Positions 14,677-23,065 of a stretch of DNA of 40,196 bases are shown piece after piece. The DNA is taken from contig JAJYPA010000020.1 of NCBI GenBank assembly GCA_021795795.1, positions 1 through 40,196 on the forward strand. The letters are read 5' to 3'. The translations under genes and the position numbers were made by a program. The notes below the pieces were generated by a model. That model was given only the letters and a program-made list of their open reading frames with translations, did no database searches and was not told the origin of the DNA. Source of the stretch: Pseudomonadota bacterium (lineage in GTDB: Bacteria > Pseudomonadota > Gammaproteobacteria > Halothiobacillales > Halothiobacillaceae). How positions within the stretch are numbered: the stretch's first letter is position 1; the number at the start of each line of letters is the position of its first letter.

Positions 14677-16640
14677 ACCCCTCTCCCGGTCGTTGAAGCA
14701 GCTCCCAGCTTGATTCGCTCCGCCAGCGCTGCATCCTGATAATATTTGATCTTCTTGCAGTAAATTGGCGCGAATCCGGCCACGAACACCATTTCATCGT
14801 CCGGCGGCAGGCGCATACATTCGTCAGCCGTGAGCAACGGCCGCTGCACGATCTGCTCGTTGGTATTGACGTTTTGCAGCAACACCGCCAGACGATTGCC
14901 GGAATACTGGCGCTGGGTGTGTTCCACGGTACTGATGCCGCACATGTCGGATAACGATTTTGCGGTTTCAATCTTGTTGGGTGCGTAGGCGATACGGATA
15001 TGGCAGTTGCTGACGATGGATTCGTCCTTGCCATAGGCGGCATTGAGCTGGGTCAGATCCTGCACGATCAGAAGTGCCTTGAGGCCGTAACCTGCGATGA
15101 AGGCCAGCGCTTCCTGGAAAATCTCCAGCTTGCCAAGACTGGGAAATTCGTCGATCAGCAGAAGCAGTCGATGTGGAAACAAACTTTTCCCTGCTCCTTT
15201 GGCATCAAATTCCATGCCCTCGGTCAGCCGGCGCACAACCTGGCTGATCACCAGTCGCAGCAGCGGTTTCAGGCGATCTTTGTCTGACGGCGGCACCACC
15301 AGATACAGCGAAGTTTTCTCTTGTACGGACTGGCCATCCGGGTTGTTGCCGCCCATCAGGCTTTCAATCGAGAAGTCGGACACACGGGTGTTTTCCGCCA
15401 CTACCGGATCGCGGTACAGGGACAGGAACGACAGGGCCGTGGACAGCACGCTGCCTGCCTCATTGGTCGGCTTGTTGAGCCATGACTGCATCGATTGCGC
15501 CACGGCCATCCAGCCCGCCAAGCGCGCATCGTGCTCTACAGGCCGTTCGGCCAGGCGGCCGCCTTGTTCAACCTTATCCAGCCAGGCGTGCGCGATGTCG
15601 CGGATGTAGCTCAACACGGCGCGCGCGCCTTCCACCACGTCGCCGTCTTTGTCCTGCTCGGCCGCAGCACTCGCAGCACTTTGCGCATCAGCCCGGAATA
15701 TCCCGCCATCCGACAGAATCCCCAGCACCATTGCAATACAGCGGTCTACGTGTGTTTTACCCTTGGGCGGCTCACACAGCAGCACGAACAGCACAACACC
15801 GGTCATCAGGTCGAACCCGGTCTTTGCCCAGTGATCTTTCAACCCTTCACCGTTTGGATCCACAATCATGGTGGCGATGTTCTGCACATCCTTGACCAGG
15901 TTGCCGTCGATGCGGATTTCCTGCAAGGGATTGAAGCGCGCGGAATCCACGCTGGTGGGATCGAATTTTAATGCGCGCTGTCCCAGGGTGCGCTCACGGA
16001 ATCCGCTGGTCAGCGCCCAGTTCTCGCCCTTGATGTCCAGCACTAGCGCCGATTGATCCCAGTTCAGAAGCGTCGGAATCACGATACCCACGCCTTTGCC
16101 AGATCGGGTGGGTGCGAACACCATCATGTGTTCCGGCCCTTTGTGCCGCAAATAGCGCAGCGCCGTTTCATCTTCAAATGCACCGAACAGCACACCGCCG
16201 CGATTTTCCTCATCGGGAAGAACCCCTGCGGCCTGCACTTCCTCGGCGCTCGCCCAGTGTGCGGACCCATGCAGATCATTGCGCTCGGAATCCGCACGGC
16301 GCGAACGTCGGTATGCCATGGAAACTGGTATGACCAGCGAGAAAAATCCGCCGATACCCATGATCAGATGCGCGTGTGCGAATATGTCCATCACGTCCGC
16401 CCCATAGGCCGGGCTGTTGTATTTCCATGTCCAGATCAGAATGTCGAACGGAAAATAAATATGCCCGGACAGCGGCACGCCGAGTGCCGAAACATAGCCC
16501 AATGCCCATGCCGCATATTCCGTGGCAGCCCATGTGGACAGCAGCACGATCATGACAAACGCACCCAGCCCCACCCAGATAAATCGGGTAATATCCTTCT
16601 GTGCTTTCGGGATGTGATAGACGTGCTCGGCTTCTGCCAT
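14673..16640 (-). CDS. traG: TraG/VirD4 coupling protein
   Basis: A 655-residue type IV coupling protein that recruits the relaxase-DNA complex to the secretion channel. The N-terminus has several transmembrane helices (FIWVGLGAFVMIVLLSTWAA, then the LIMGIGGFFSLVIPVSMAY region). The ATPase core shows Walker A APTRSGKGVGIVIPTLL (about residue 180), Walker B HRLLLLIDEFPSLGKLEI (about 495) and LLIVQDLTQLNAAYG (about 535). A C-terminal MRLPPDDEMVFVAGFAPIYCKKIKYY is typical of TraG. AAAGG is present before the ATG. Length is normal and intact. Confidence 0.97.
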   Translation of the reverse strand: MAEAEHVYHIPKAQKDITRFIWVGLGAFVMIVLLSTWAATEYAAWALGYVSALGVPLSGHIYFPFDILIWTWKYNSPAYGADVMDIFAHAHLIMGIGGFFSLVIPVSMAYRRSRRADSERNDLHGSAHWASAEEVQAAGVLPDEENRGGVLFGAFEDETALRYLRHKGPEHMMVFAPTRSGKGVGIVIPTLLNWDQSALVLDIKGENWALTSGFRERTLGQRALKFDPTSVDSARFNPLQEIRIDGNLVKDVQNIATMIVDPNGEGLKDHWAKTGFDLMTGVVLFVLLCEPPKGKTHVDRCIAMVLGILSDGGIFRADAQSAASAAAEQDKDGDVVEGARAVLSYIRDIAHAWLDKVEQGGRLAERPVEHDARLAGWMAVAQSMQSWLNKPTNEAGSVLSTALSFLSLYRDPVVAENTRVSDFSIESLMGGNNPDGQSVQEKTSLYLVVPPSDKDRLKPLLRLVISQVVRRLTEGMEFDAKGAGKSLFPHRLLLLIDEFPSLGKLEIFQEALAFIAGYGLKALLIVQDLTQLNAAYGKDESIVSNCHIRIAYAPNKIETAKSLSDMCGISTVEHTQRQYSGNRLAVLLQNVNTNEQIVQRPLLTADECMRLPPDDEMVFVAGFAPIYCKKIKYYQDAALAERIKLGAASTTGRGV

Positions 16641-16659
16641 GATTATGCCTTTCTGTTCA

Positions 16660-17550
16660 TCAAAGTAAATCTCCTAAAACCTGTCTGGCTGTTTCAACCA
16701 GAGCCATATCGCGTTTTGTCGGGTCAACAACATTTTGAATAAGCGACTGGAACCAGTCATGCTCAAATACAATTTCCTGCGTGTGCAGCACCTGCGCCTG
16801 ATCGCCTTGTCCCGAAGAAGCAACCAGTTTCATGTTCTCTACAAGAAGACCGTCTTCTGAATCTTTGCTGACCCGGTGATGAATAAAGCACGCATCTATG
16901 GAAAAAAAAGCTTTTTCTCTGGATTTCAACTGTCCTTCTGCGCTGACCATCGCATCAGGCACCTCTTTGCGAATTGCATCAATGATCGCCGGGTTTTTAA
17001 GATACTGCCCAAAAAGCGCCTGCGAGTCAGACATATACGCGAATATCCAGGGGATATTCAACAGGGTGGCGCCTGTGTAAAGATACCCACGTTCCCCCCG
17101 ATATGTTTCCAGCATTTTACGGGCCGTGTTTTGGGAATACACAATCCCCGTTTGCTGGCGAATGATGTACATTACCCGATCAAACTGTTCGATAAGCGTT
17201 TGCAAAATCTGGTGCGAAACTTCAGACATCTGCGCCCGCCGATCTGATTTTTTACGCGGTCGAGGACGGAAATAAAGACAGTTATCACGCTCGTCCACAT
17301 TTAATGGGGCTAAATCAGGTACTCCATGCCCGGCATGTCTGCCAAACGGTCGCTGAACGTTGGCAGGAAGACGATACAATCCGATTATCTGAACAGGATT
17401 GTTGCAGGCCGGGCAAACTGCATACTGAACATCTTCCCCTCGCTCGTTTTTTTGATACCATGGCCGTTTTTTTAAGGTCGCAGTTTCAAAAGCACCCTTC
17501 TCAATGACCTGATAGCCGTTATCAAACGGGCGAAGTTTATACACATTCAT
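16660..17550 (-). CDS. Unknown protein with CxxC zinc-finger start (faintly CoiA-like N-terminus)
   Basis: A 296-residue protein of unknown function. Near the N-terminus, YAVCPACNNPVQIIGLYR (about 41-58) followed by FGRHAGHGVPD resembles the zinc-binding front of CoiA-type proteins (CxxC then a His cluster); this is a resemblance, not an assignment. The rest is a mixed alpha/beta domain with QTLIEQFDRVMYIIRQQTGI and a final VDPTKRDMALVETARQVLGDLL. The start at 17550 has AGAGGAAT before ATG; the open frame upstream has no such site. It lies 19 bases from traG on the same strand, within the virB11-to-traF operon. Confidence 0.7.
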   Translation of the reverse strand: MNVYKLRPFDNGYQVIEKGAFETATLKKRPWYQKNERGEDVQYAVCPACNNPVQIIGLYRLPANVQRPFGRHAGHGVPDLAPLNVDERDNCLYFRPRPRKKSDRRAQMSEVSHQILQTLIEQFDRVMYIIRQQTGIVYSQNTARKMLETYRGERGYLYTGATLLNIPWIFAYMSDSQALFGQYLKNPAIIDAIRKEVPDAMVSAEGQLKSREKAFFSIDACFIHHRVSKDSEDGLLVENMKLVASSGQGDQAQVLHTQEIVFEHDWFQSLIQNVVDPTKRDMALVETARQVLGDLL

Positions 17551-17564
17551 GGCTATTCCTCTGT

Positions 17565-17828
17565 TTACAAAAGAGGAACAGTATAGCGACCAGACACGGA
17601 GGTCCACCATGTTTCTGGCAGGGGCGGAACTCCGCCTTCCTGCTCCGCCAGACGCAAACAACACAGAATCGTCGTCAGATCCATGGAAAAATCATGATGA
17701 GAATCCCGCAATGCAAAGACGATTTCATCCAGATCCGGGTTCGCATCCTCTCCAGGAATCCTTGTCTTTTCCATCATGACATCCGCACGGTTCTTCAGAA
17801 TCGCTTGATGATCCACTTTCGTTTTCAT
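17565..17828 (-). CDS. Small hypothetical protein after ardC
   Basis: An 87-residue protein that I do not recognise. It has a mixed charged N-terminus (MKTKVDHQAILKNRADVMMEKTRI), an acidic centre (PGEDANPDLDEIVFALRDSHHD), a Cys pair in LTTILCCLRLAEQE and a Trp-containing tail. Its ATG overlaps the ardC stop as ATGA, so the two are translationally coupled, and it ends 14 bases before the next gene. No motif points to a function; it could be a partner of the ArdC-like protein. Confidence 0.6.
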   Translation of the reverse strand: MKTKVDHQAILKNRADVMMEKTRIPGEDANPDLDEIVFALRDSHHDFSMDLTTILCCLRLAEQEGGVPPLPETWWTSVSGRYTVPLL

Positions 17829-19627
17829 CGAATCATCTCCTCACCCCTGTTTCTGGCGTTGTTTGGCCTTGATGCCTTGGCTGACGATTTGTCCTGTCTG
17901 TCTTGCTGCTCTCCGGAAATATCAATATGCCGGGATTCTGCGATTACCGTAATTGATCCGTTCGCATTGACAGCCGCAATCGTGCTGTTGGCCAGAGCCG
18001 GCTGAGGTTTTTCAATGTGATTTTCAGCATTAAATTCATCAACGATTTTGGATAGTTCGCCGGCGCCAGCAATAGCCTGATCGACATAATCCCGTTCGGC
18101 AGGTGCCTGACTTTCAGCGATGACATTGGCCGATTTGTCATCAGGTGTGGCTTGATGTTCGGCAGTTTGTTGCGTCACAAAAGATCGTCGGGCCAGGAAT
18201 GCCTCAACCTCACTCTCCGGGATGCCGACATATCGTGGATATTTGTATCCCTGCGGATCAATATGCAAGCGTTGCCGACCAGGTGCACTGATCTCCACCA
18301 CACTGCTTACGCCATCCTCATAAGTTCCGCCTTCACCGGCCACTAATTGCGAATCATTCATGAGGTTATTTGTAAATGCATCATATTCAGGCTGGCTAAG
18401 TTCGGTTCGCTTGATGATGCAAACCTTGCTCGGACCATCGTTTCTTGTTCCAATCTCGGCCATGTGCTCAGCATTTTCGACTTTGCGCCAAAATACCGAT
18501 GGTTCTTGCTCTGTTGGTGGACGCTCAGGTTCTTGCTTTTCTATTATCTGTTCGGCTGTTTGCGTTTTCTTGGCCTGCAACTCGCGCTCTTTGGCCAATA
18601 CATAATCCGCAGCCTTTCCAGCCTCGGATGCTGCCCGAAAAAGTTCATTCTTGTCTTTCTTGAGCACTTCTGCCCACGATTGCACATAAGCTTTGTGCTG
18701 TTCTTCATCATGCGGAATACCGGTTTCAGCCGCCATGAACGTGCTGAACAGTTCGGCGCGCAGCTCTTCCTTGGCATATTCTTCGGATCCGAAGCGATGA
18801 CCGCCGGTAATGCCCTCGCGGTTCATTCGTTGCGCCGCACCGGTGGCGTGGCCGATTTCATGCAAGGCTGTGCCGTAATAGCCTTCCTGTGTCTTGAAGG
18901 CTTCGTGTGGCGGCAAGTAAATCTCATCCTTCGTCGGCGAATAAAATGCCTCCGCATGCTGTTTGAATGCCACGCCATCCTTGACCATCACCTGCATCAG
19001 CTTTTCGCCGCGTTCAATCGGCTGAACGGTGTTGTCCGGAACCGGAAGCGGTTCCAGATTCAATCCGCTGCATTGCTCGGCATTGAACACAACATAGGTC
19101 TTGGATACCACTCGATCCAGATTGTGTGCTTCCTGCCAAGACAAATCTTGTCCTTTGTGACTAATCTTCAAGTCTTTAATGCTTGTTAACATGGTCGGCT
19201 TCTTGTCTGCCAGGGAACCAACATCAACAGCAGGCCCTCTCTGATCAAACACCTTGACCGGATGACCGTTCATGGTGACCGTAACATCACGCCGTTCCCA
19301 GAATGGTTCGTTTTTCCATAACTCGACCGGATGACCATGTTCACCTTTTTTGACGCGACCTCCCAACTCGTTGATCTGTTTGACCGTGCCGAATCGCGGA
19401 TCTGCGTAACTATTATCCATTTGCGTCATGAGCAATAACATCTGATTGCCACCATGGTAAGGTTTTCCGGATGCCATATTGCGCGGTGCGCCATGTTGCA
19501 GGTTTTCCCATGGGCGCTCCCACGGAATCCGGTTCTGTTCCAGTGCAGCAACGAACCGATCGGTGATTTCCTGACGCAAATCACGCTTGCCCTCTGGTTG
19601 GCCTTGCGTTTGTGCCTGTTCACTCAT
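17825..19627 (-). CDS. ardC: ArdC-like antirestriction protein with zincin metallopeptidase domain
   Basis: A 600-residue ArdC-family polyvalent protein. Residues 15-130 form the ArdC N-terminal ssDNA-binding domain (EITDRFVAALEQNRIPWERPW, then YHGGNQMLLLMTQM). Residues about 220-340 are a zincin-like peptidase with GTALHEIGHATG (HExxH) and the downstream EELRAELFSTFMAAETG that supplies the third ligand. ArdC proteins enter recipients with conjugating DNA and protect it from restriction. The last 200 residues are an extra region (SVFWRKVENAEHMAEIG..RYVGIPESEVEAFLARRSF) with no family that I recognise. It overlaps the upstream small gene by 8 bases. Confidence 0.9.
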   Translation of the reverse strand: MSEQAQTQGQPEGKRDLRQEITDRFVAALEQNRIPWERPWENLQHGAPRNMASGKPYHGGNQMLLLMTQMDNSYADPRFGTVKQINELGGRVKKGEHGHPVELWKNEPFWERRDVTVTMNGHPVKVFDQRGPAVDVGSLADKKPTMLTSIKDLKISHKGQDLSWQEAHNLDRVVSKTYVVFNAEQCSGLNLEPLPVPDNTVQPIERGEKLMQVMVKDGVAFKQHAEAFYSPTKDEIYLPPHEAFKTQEGYYGTALHEIGHATGAAQRMNREGITGGHRFGSEEYAKEELRAELFSTFMAAETGIPHDEEQHKAYVQSWAEVLKKDKNELFRAASEAGKAADYVLAKERELQAKKTQTAEQIIEKQEPERPPTEQEPSVFWRKVENAEHMAEIGTRNDGPSKVCIIKRTELSQPEYDAFTNNLMNDSQLVAGEGGTYEDGVSSVVEISAPGRQRLHIDPQGYKYPRYVGIPESEVEAFLARRSFVTQQTAEHQATPDDKSANVIAESQAPAERDYVDQAIAGAGELSKIVDEFNAENHIEKPQPALANSTIAAVNANGSITVIAESRHIDISGEQQDRQDKSSAKASRPNNARNRGEEMIR

Positions 19628-19787
19628 GATGCACTCCTTCCGGGCTGTTCATCGCATCTGCATCCGCTTCAAACTCGGCACCAAATTCCTGTTCGGCCTG
19701 CGCCTGGCTCATCTCATGAGCCGTTTCCATAAATTCACTGCCGTCCTGCGCTTCGGGTATCAGGTTTTGTTCCATGATTTGTTCCAT
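19620..19787 (-). CDS. Small acidic protein upstream of ardC
   Basis: A 55-residue, strongly acidic protein (MEQIMEQNLIPEAQDGSEFMETAHEMSQAQAEQEFGAE..DADAMNSPEGVHHE, shown in part) with no cysteine and no hydrophobic stretch. I chose ATG 19787 because AGGAG stands 6 bases upstream; an in-frame ATG at 19832 that overlaps the previous gene's stop has none as good. It overlaps ardC by 8 bases. Strong acidity and small size recall DNA-mimic antirestriction proteins, but no sequence motif supports that, so I leave it unassigned. Confidence 0.6.
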   Translation of the reverse strand: MEQIMEQNLIPEAQDGSEFMETAHEMSQAQAEQEFGAEFEADADAMNSPEGVHHE

Positions 19788-19828
19788 GATTGCTCCTGTA
19801 AAAACATCGACCTTTTTTGGGGCAAAGG

Positions 19829-22800
19829 TCACATACCCATGCCTTGATCTTGATCTTGATCACGCTGTTTCCTTATTTCCCGACGCGGCATGCGTTGTTC
19901 GTCACGCGATTCAGCTTGTTCCAAGCGTTCTTCTGTGCGTTCCTCTCGCTGCTCAACCTTTTGCGCTTGCTGTTCATCCTTCTTTTCCAGCACTTCATCG
20001 ATGTTCCGGGTACGCAGCTGTTGCTGTAACTGCTGGTCTTCTTCCATGACGGCATTCATCCGTTGGTATGCATTCGTGCCATTTTCGGTCAGCCGGCCTT
20101 GCTCATCCAACAGCGCCGGATGCCAGGTATCGTCGCGCAACAGTTCGCGTTGCTGATCGGTCAACGCTTCGCCTTTGCCAGCCGCCTGCAATGCCTCGCG
20201 GCCGGACAGATCGAGACGCGCCAGCACATATTCGGCGCCCAGGTACTTATGGTCGATGGGGTGATCGACCGACTGCACCTCGGTTACCGGGTCGCGCGCC
20301 TGCTCGATTCCGCCGGCTGGTGGCACAGGAGGTGTTGTTGTGTTGTCAGCCTCATTCGCTATGCCCTGACCCTTTTGCCAATTGGCCTGCAGGTCTTCAT
20401 TCTGGATTTTGAGATTGAGTCGCCCGGCAATTTCTGCCGCACGTTCTTGAAACTCCCTGCTGCCGGTCAGCACCAGACCCTTCTGCATGTCAAACTTTTG
20501 TTCCGCCAGCCGCAGGGCAGCCTCGATCTCGCGGTCACTCATCCGGTACACATCCAGCCGGTCGCCGCGATCCGTCATCATGCGCGTACCATCCCGCACA
20601 TAATGAATCGCCGGGCCTTTGTCTCCCGTTTCAATTTCGTGAGTCAACCCTTCCAGAACAATCGGCTCCATGTCTGCTGTTCGTTGCCCTTTGATGCTCA
20701 TCGCCTCACTGCTCCGGCCGCGCTCGATCTCCAGCAGCTTCGCTGCTTCAGCATCCTGTCCGGCGCGCTGTTCCAGAAAGTTGAGATAACCCGGCACTTC
20801 CGGCAAGCCGGACAGCAATGTCTTGTGCTCGGCTGCCTGCTGTTTCTGCAGTTGCTCTGTGCGTTTGGCGATGTCCAGCGCAATCAATGAATCCTTGTGC
20901 TCCTGAGCCATTTCCGGATGACTCTTGGCCAGTTCGGCCGCATGCTCGGTGCGCCGCTGTTCCAGTGCAAGGAGAAATGCCTTTTGCTGCTCGTGATGCG
21001 TTTCGGCAAGGGCTGCCTGCGCTTCACTGCGCTGCGCGTGCACCGGGTCAGCCTGCTCGCGCCATTCGCGCAACAATCGGGTTTCAGGGGTCTCCTGCGT
21101 TTCTTTAACGGTTTGGTTCGCTTGCTCCGTTACTTGCTCCATGTCTGACTCCTTGGGTTGATAACTGATAGGGTGCCCATCCGCTAACGCGCTGGACACA
21201 GTTGCAGTGATTGCGTTGATTCCGGCATCCCGCAGCTGGTCGCGTGCGTCATACCCGGATGGTGTATCGCCAGATTTTTCCGGCATGGCGATTCGGGATG
21301 AAGGCAGGAACTGCGCGGCCTGAAGTGCACAAATCTGCCCCTTGTATTCTGCTTTTTCGCCGTCGTTGTCCGCGTAGATCAGCACATCACCTTGCAAGTA
21401 TTCCTGCAGGCTGCGTGCCGCTTCCGGCAGGTTCTGTGCCGACATCGCCGCAATGACCGGCAAGCCGGTTGCGTGGTGAATGGCCAGCGCCGTGCCGATG
21501 CCTTCGCACAGCACCACCTGCTTTGCGGTTTTGGCCACATCAAACGCCCTGAGCGGCGCTTCTTCATCCGTGCCGGTAATCGGAATTACCGCGAATGCGC
21601 CCTTGGTGGGCGTGCCGCTCACAAACCGCTTGTCCGCTGATTGCCCGGGTTCCGCCCAGACGATGCGCTGCATGCCCACCCAGGCAGCATCGCCGTCAGT
21701 GCCCACCGTCATCATGGGCACCAGCAACCGCCCGCCGGTCTGTCGCAGGCCGTATGCGGGCAAATCAGGGTTTTTGAGATACGGAAATTCGCTCCCGTCG
21801 CGGGCGCGGTTCCACAGTTCAATGGATTCAGTAATGGCGTTGTGTTGGCGCTCGGTCTGCTCTGCACGAAAGGCTTGCCGTTCGGCGTCGATTTTCGCCA
21901 GTTCTTCCGGTGTCGGATCGCGTGTGCGTTCCGGCCGGTAGTGCACCGGCCGGCCGTCGCCTTTGAAGTTCAGCACCCATCCGGTGCCGTTTTCGCGCAG
22001 CAGATAGCTGGCGTCGTTTTTGCCGGAAGCAGTTTCGCCTACGTCTGCCCGGTGTATCCGGCCATCGGCAACCAGTTTGGCCGGATCAATGCTGATGCCC
22101 TGCAGACGGGCAAATTCAAGAAATGAAGTACCCGGTGCCGCTGTTAAACCAGCATGCTCCCGATTTTCTTGCGGTATTCCTCGTCGGTGTTCATGCGATG
22201 TGCCGACTCCTGCAGTTCGTCCATGAAATCGTCCATCGGCGTCCGGGGTTCTGGGTGGCTCTCCGCTGGCTTGCCGCCAGGCGTCTGTGTCGAGGTCATT
22301 TCGTCTGGTTTCAAGATGTCGGTTGAGTCGTTCTCTGATGTGCTCATAATTTCCCTCAGATTCAAGAATATGGATATGTTCCCATCCACGGCACGTCTTG
22401 GGATGTTCAAAATCCCGTTTGTCCCATATCCGTAATTCTACGCTTTCGCCAAATTTCCGGTGAACCGCCGCAAGTCCTTCCGGCAGTCCGCCCTGAATAT
22501 TGGCAATAACATTGATGCTGGCGCCACGACCAACCTCATCAAATCTTTGCAGGGTATTATCCAACGCCTTTTCCGGCGTGACATGAACCGCAATGATCAC
22601 CGGTTTGAATCCTGCTTTCAAAACCTGTTCCACCTTGGCCACCGCCGTCACCGGGTCCGCCAATTGCCCTTCATAAACCGCATGAATATGATCAGGCAAT
22701 CCTTCTCGATCCAATACTGCCGATGTTTTTCCCGCACCAGGCGATCCGGTTAGCAACACCACCTCATTCCTTCCGGCTTGCGGAGTTTCGGCAAGCAACC

Positions 22801-23065
22801 GGCGGAATTGTTCGCTGGCCAGCACCGCTGCTGTATTATGCACCGGCGTGTTGAACAGGTTTCTGGATTCTCGCGATTCGGCATATTGCTCGAACGTTTC
22901 CTTGAATGTGTCCGCACTGACAAACCGGCCCCCCAAAGATTGGGGCAATACTTTGAAACGTTCGATGAATCGCTCCGGATCCGTTTCCACCGCGCGTGCC
23001 ACACTTTCCTGCACTTCATTCCGGAAATCGTCACTAAACGACACACGTCGAATCTGTTCCATCAT
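19829..23065 (-). CDS. Polyvalent protein: zeta-like kinase + Toprim primase + LPD7
   Basis: A 1078-residue multidomain protein. Residues about 1-260 are a zeta-toxin/PezT-type kinase with Walker A LLTGSPGAGKTSAVLD (105-120) and the NVIANIQGGLPEG segment. Zeta enzymes phosphorylate UDP-N-acetylglucosamine or act as other P-loop kinases. Residues about 310-640 are a plasmid/phage-type primase part ending in a Toprim domain (VVLCEGIGTALAI 518-529; LIYADNDGEK 562-571). A long charged helical region (645-800) follows, then an LPD7 domain at about 825-930 (REIEAALRLAEQKF..LTGSREFQERAAEIAGRL) and a Glu/Gln/Arg-rich tail. No epsilon antitoxin gene is visible. The linker at residues 239-307 overlaps a nested frame at 22144-22347. 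It starts at the virB11 stop and holds the RP4 traC position. Confidence 0.85.
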   Translation of the reverse strand: MMEQIRRVSFSDDFRNEVQESVARAVETDPERFIERFKVLPQSLGGRFVSADTFKETFEQYAESRESRNLFNTPVHNTAAVLASEQFRRLLAETPQAGRNEVVLLTGSPGAGKTSAVLDREGLPDHIHAVYEGQLADPVTAVAKVEQVLKAGFKPVIIAVHVTPEKALDNTLQRFDEVGRGASINVIANIQGGLPEGLAAVHRKFGESVELRIWDKRDFEHPKTCRGWEHIHILESEGNYEHIRERLNRHLETRRNDLDTDAWRQASGEPPRTPDADGRFHGRTAGVGTSHEHRRGIPQENREHAGLTAAPGTSFLEFARLQGISIDPAKLVADGRIHRADVGETASGKNDASYLLRENGTGWVLNFKGDGRPVHYRPERTRDPTPEELAKIDAERQAFRAEQTERQHNAITESIELWNRARDGSEFPYLKNPDLPAYGLRQTGGRLLVPMMTVGTDGDAAWVGMQRIVWAEPGQSADKRFVSGTPTKGAFAVIPITGTDEEAPLRAFDVAKTAKQVVLCEGIGTALAIHHATGLPVIAAMSAQNLPEAARSLQEYLQGDVLIYADNDGEKAEYKGQICALQAAQFLPSSRIAMPEKSGDTPSGYDARDQLRDAGINAITATVSSALADGHPISYQPKESDMEQVTEQANQTVKETQETPETRLLREWREQADPVHAQRSEAQAALAETHHEQQKAFLLALEQRRTEHAAELAKSHPEMAQEHKDSLIALDIAKRTEQLQKQQAAEHKTLLSGLPEVPGYLNFLEQRAGQDAEAAKLLEIERGRSSEAMSIKGQRTADMEPIVLEGLTHEIETGDKGPAIHYVRDGTRMMTDRGDRLDVYRMSDREIEAALRLAEQKFDMQKGLVLTGSREFQERAAEIAGRLNLKIQNEDLQANWQKGQGIANEADNTTTPPVPPAGGIEQARDPVTEVQSVDHPIDHKYLGAEYVLARLDLSGREALQAAGKGEALTDQQRELLRDDTWHPALLDEQGRLTENGTNAYQRMNAVMEEDQQLQQQLRTRNIDEVLEKKDEQQAQKVEQREERTEERLEQAESRDEQRMPRREIRKQRDQDQDQGMGM
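22144..22347 (-). CDS. Nested small gene inside the zeta/primase coding region
   Basis: A 67-residue frame lying wholly inside the polyvalent gene, same strand, different frame. It starts with GAGGGA 5 bases before ATG and reads MSTSENDSTDILKPDEM..TPMDDFMDELQESAHRMNTD and EEYRKKIGSMLV. This is ordinary acidic, helical protein sequence. Over the same DNA the long frame reads mostly Arg/His/Gly/Pro-rich, which looks like non-coding-frame composition. Either this is a true overlapping gene, or it was a separate gene between zeta and primase genes that have since become joined. The function is unknown. Confidence 0.5.
   Translation of the reverse strand: MSTSENDSTDILKPDEMTSTQTPGGKPAESHPEPRTPMDDFMDELQESAHRMNTDEEYRKKIGSMLV

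Noticed and set aside
18347..19189. Open frame (280 codons) opposite ardC with hydrophobic stretches
   Set aside because: Mirrors the ArdC coding sequence; Phe/Leu runs come from reversed Glu/Lys codons, and no binding site is present.
19620..19787. Small acidic gene as epsilon antitoxin of the zeta-like domain
   Set aside because: It lies downstream of the zeta gene rather than upstream, and no epsilon-like helical signature can be recognised.
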